This document shows positions 6,011-6,955 of a stretch of 6,955 nucleotides of DNA, piece after piece. Location: positions 1 to 6,955 of the forward strand of contig NZ_CAMLHX010000097.1 of assembly GCF_946479965.1 (NCBI RefSeq), given 5' to 3'. How positions within the stretch are numbered: position 1 is the first letter of the stretch; every line of letters starts with the position of its first letter. Both the position numbers and the translations under genes were made by a program. Origin of the DNA: an uncultured Mucilaginibacter sp. GTDB lineage: Bacteria; Bacteroidota; Bacteroidia; Sphingobacteriales; Sphingobacteriaceae. Below the pieces are notes generated by a model, which had not been told where the DNA came from, did not search any database, and saw only the letters and a program-made list of their open reading frames with translations.

Positions 6011-6955
6011 ATGAATCGTATTATAAATATGAAAAATAGAAGTCGGGGGATATTTTTAAGCATAATATTCCTGGTTACGTGGGTTTCTATTTCCTGCAAG
6101 AAGAAGGAGAAAGAGGTTGAGCCTCAACTCACCGTTTCTGCCATACAAGTTGATTTTGAGCCGGAGGGAAGTAGTTTTGATGTTGCCATCACCAGCAATG
6201 TTAATTGGACAGCGACGGCCAATACCTCATTGCCATGGTTAACCATAAGTCAGTCATCGGAAGGTTCGGGAAATGCTACGCTTAAATTAACAGCGGCCGC
6301 CAACAATACGGGGGCTACCCGCACAGCGATAGTGACAGTCGAAGTTCCGAATGGTATTGCCAGGCGGATTCAGGTTACACAGCCAATGATGGAGATTAGT
6401 GAAAATCTGGAAGCAAAATGGGCAAAAGTTTCGCCGAAACTTTTCACCAATAATGCAAATCCTCTGTTAGATTTTATGTTTACGGCCGACCCAACGGCTA
6501 TAGAATACAATGGAAGGATTTATGTGTATGCCACAAATGATCATCAACAGTTTGAGAAGGTTGGAAAGGCCGGGAAAAACAGTTACGAGCATATCCGTAC
6601 ACTGGTGATGATGTCTTCTGATGATATGGTCAACTGGACTTATCATGGCCTCATAAATACAGCAAAGGTAGCGCCATGGACTACAGCGTCATGGGCGCCT
6701 TCTATTACATCCAGACTTGAAGCTGATGGTAAAACGCACTTCTATTTGTATTACTCCAATAGTGGTGGTGGTTCAGCCGTGCTTACTTCAACCTCGCCCG
6801 TTGGCCCCTGGAAAGACCCATTAGGAAAAAACATAGTTGACCGCTCAGTGCCCGGCGTGGATGTCGATGCGCCATTTGATCCCGGCGTTTTGATTGACGG
6901 CCAGGGTACAGGCTGGCTGAGTTTTGGAGCCGGAACGCCTAAAACAAAATACATG
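6011..6955 (+). CDS. BACON-GH43 surface glycosidase lipoprotein, 3' end missing
   Basis: The reading frame stays open to the window's last base (315 codons, no stop), so the gene continues to the right. A lipoprotein signal ends at C29 (VSISC, followed by KKK). A BACON domain spans about 38-125 (PQLTVSA to RRIQVTQP). A GH43 five-bladed propeller then begins near 140: the putative catalytic base is D160 in FTADPTAI, next come GRIYVYATND, MVNWTYHG and a WAPSI segment, and the putative pKa-modulating aspartate is D290 in FDPGVLID. The general-acid glutamate would lie beyond the window. GH43 enzymes are usually arabinofuranosidases, xylosidases or related activities; the subfamily is not resolved here. 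An in-frame ATG at 6029 is an equally good start, giving a signal (MKNRSRGIF) more like the neighbouring genes and C23. It lies 101 bases after the second GH5 and probably acts on the same substrate. Confidence 0.9.
   Translation, partial: MNRIINMKNRSRGIFLSIIFLVTWVSISCKKKEKEVEPQLTVSAIQVDFEPEGSSFDVAITSNVNWTATANTSLPWLTISQSSEGSGNATLKLTAAANNTGATRTAIVTVEVPNGIARRIQVTQPMMEISENLEAKWAKVSPKLFTNNANPLLDFMFTADPTAIEYNGRIYVYATNDHQQFEKVGKAGKNSYEHIRTLVMMSSDDMVNWTYHGLINTAKVAPWTTASWAPSITSRLEADGKTHFYLYYSNSGGGSAVLTSTSPVGPWKDPLGKNIVDRSVPGVDVDAPFDPGVLIDGQGTGWLSFGAGTPKTKYM

Noticed and set aside
6751..6954. Minus-strand open frame at the right edge
   Set aside because: It is antisense to the GH43 catalytic domain, whose + strand frame shows family motifs up to the last base.

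Overview
The window is a stretch of a polysaccharide utilization locus (PUL) from a member of the Bacteroidota. The SusD-type glycan-binding lipoprotein, the BACON domains on secreted glycosidases, the run of Cys-Lys-Lys lipoproteins and the AT-rich leaders without clear Shine-Dalgarno sequences all point there. The style resembles soil or plant-associated Sphingobacteriaceae/Chitinophagaceae (Mucilaginibacter- or Pedobacter-like), but the genus is a guess. All five genes lie on the + strand with short gaps, and no stretch over 300 bases lacks a gene.

Layout: (1) the 3' part of a SusD/RagB-family gene, open at the left edge (3-1292); its SusC/TonB-dependent transporter partner would be expected upstream, outside the window. 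(2) 21 bases later, a SusE-position surface glycan-binding lipoprotein (1314-2837) with three IPT/TIG Ig-like domains and a C-terminal glycan-binding domain, the architecture of Bacteroides ovatus SGBP-B. (3) A strong hairpin with a short T run (2841-2876), an apparent terminator or attenuator separating the binding genes from the enzyme genes. (4) Two tandemly duplicated BACON-GH5 lipoprotein endoglycanases (2898-4379 and 4443-5909). (5) A BACON-GH43 lipoprotein (6011 to the right edge) that runs off the window with no stop codon.

The likely joint function is surface capture of a plant beta-glycan by the SusD and SGBP proteins, endo-cleavage by the two surface GH5 enzymes, side-chain or oligosaccharide trimming by the GH43, and import through the unseen SusC. 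The SGBP-B-like protein together with BACON-GH5 and GH43 recalls the B. ovatus xyloglucan locus, so xyloglucan or a related beta-1,4-glycan is the leading hypothesis; the sequence alone does not prove the substrate.

The most interesting signal is the tandem GH5 pair. The catalytic machinery is intact in both copies, but several aromatic residues expected in or near the substrate cleft are exchanged, suggesting different specificities. Nucleotide-identical patches of 42 and 48 bases sit within otherwise diverged sequence, and a duplicated intergenic block shows that the duplication extended past the coding region. I see no CRISPR array, RNA gene, insertion sequence or clearly new type of system.
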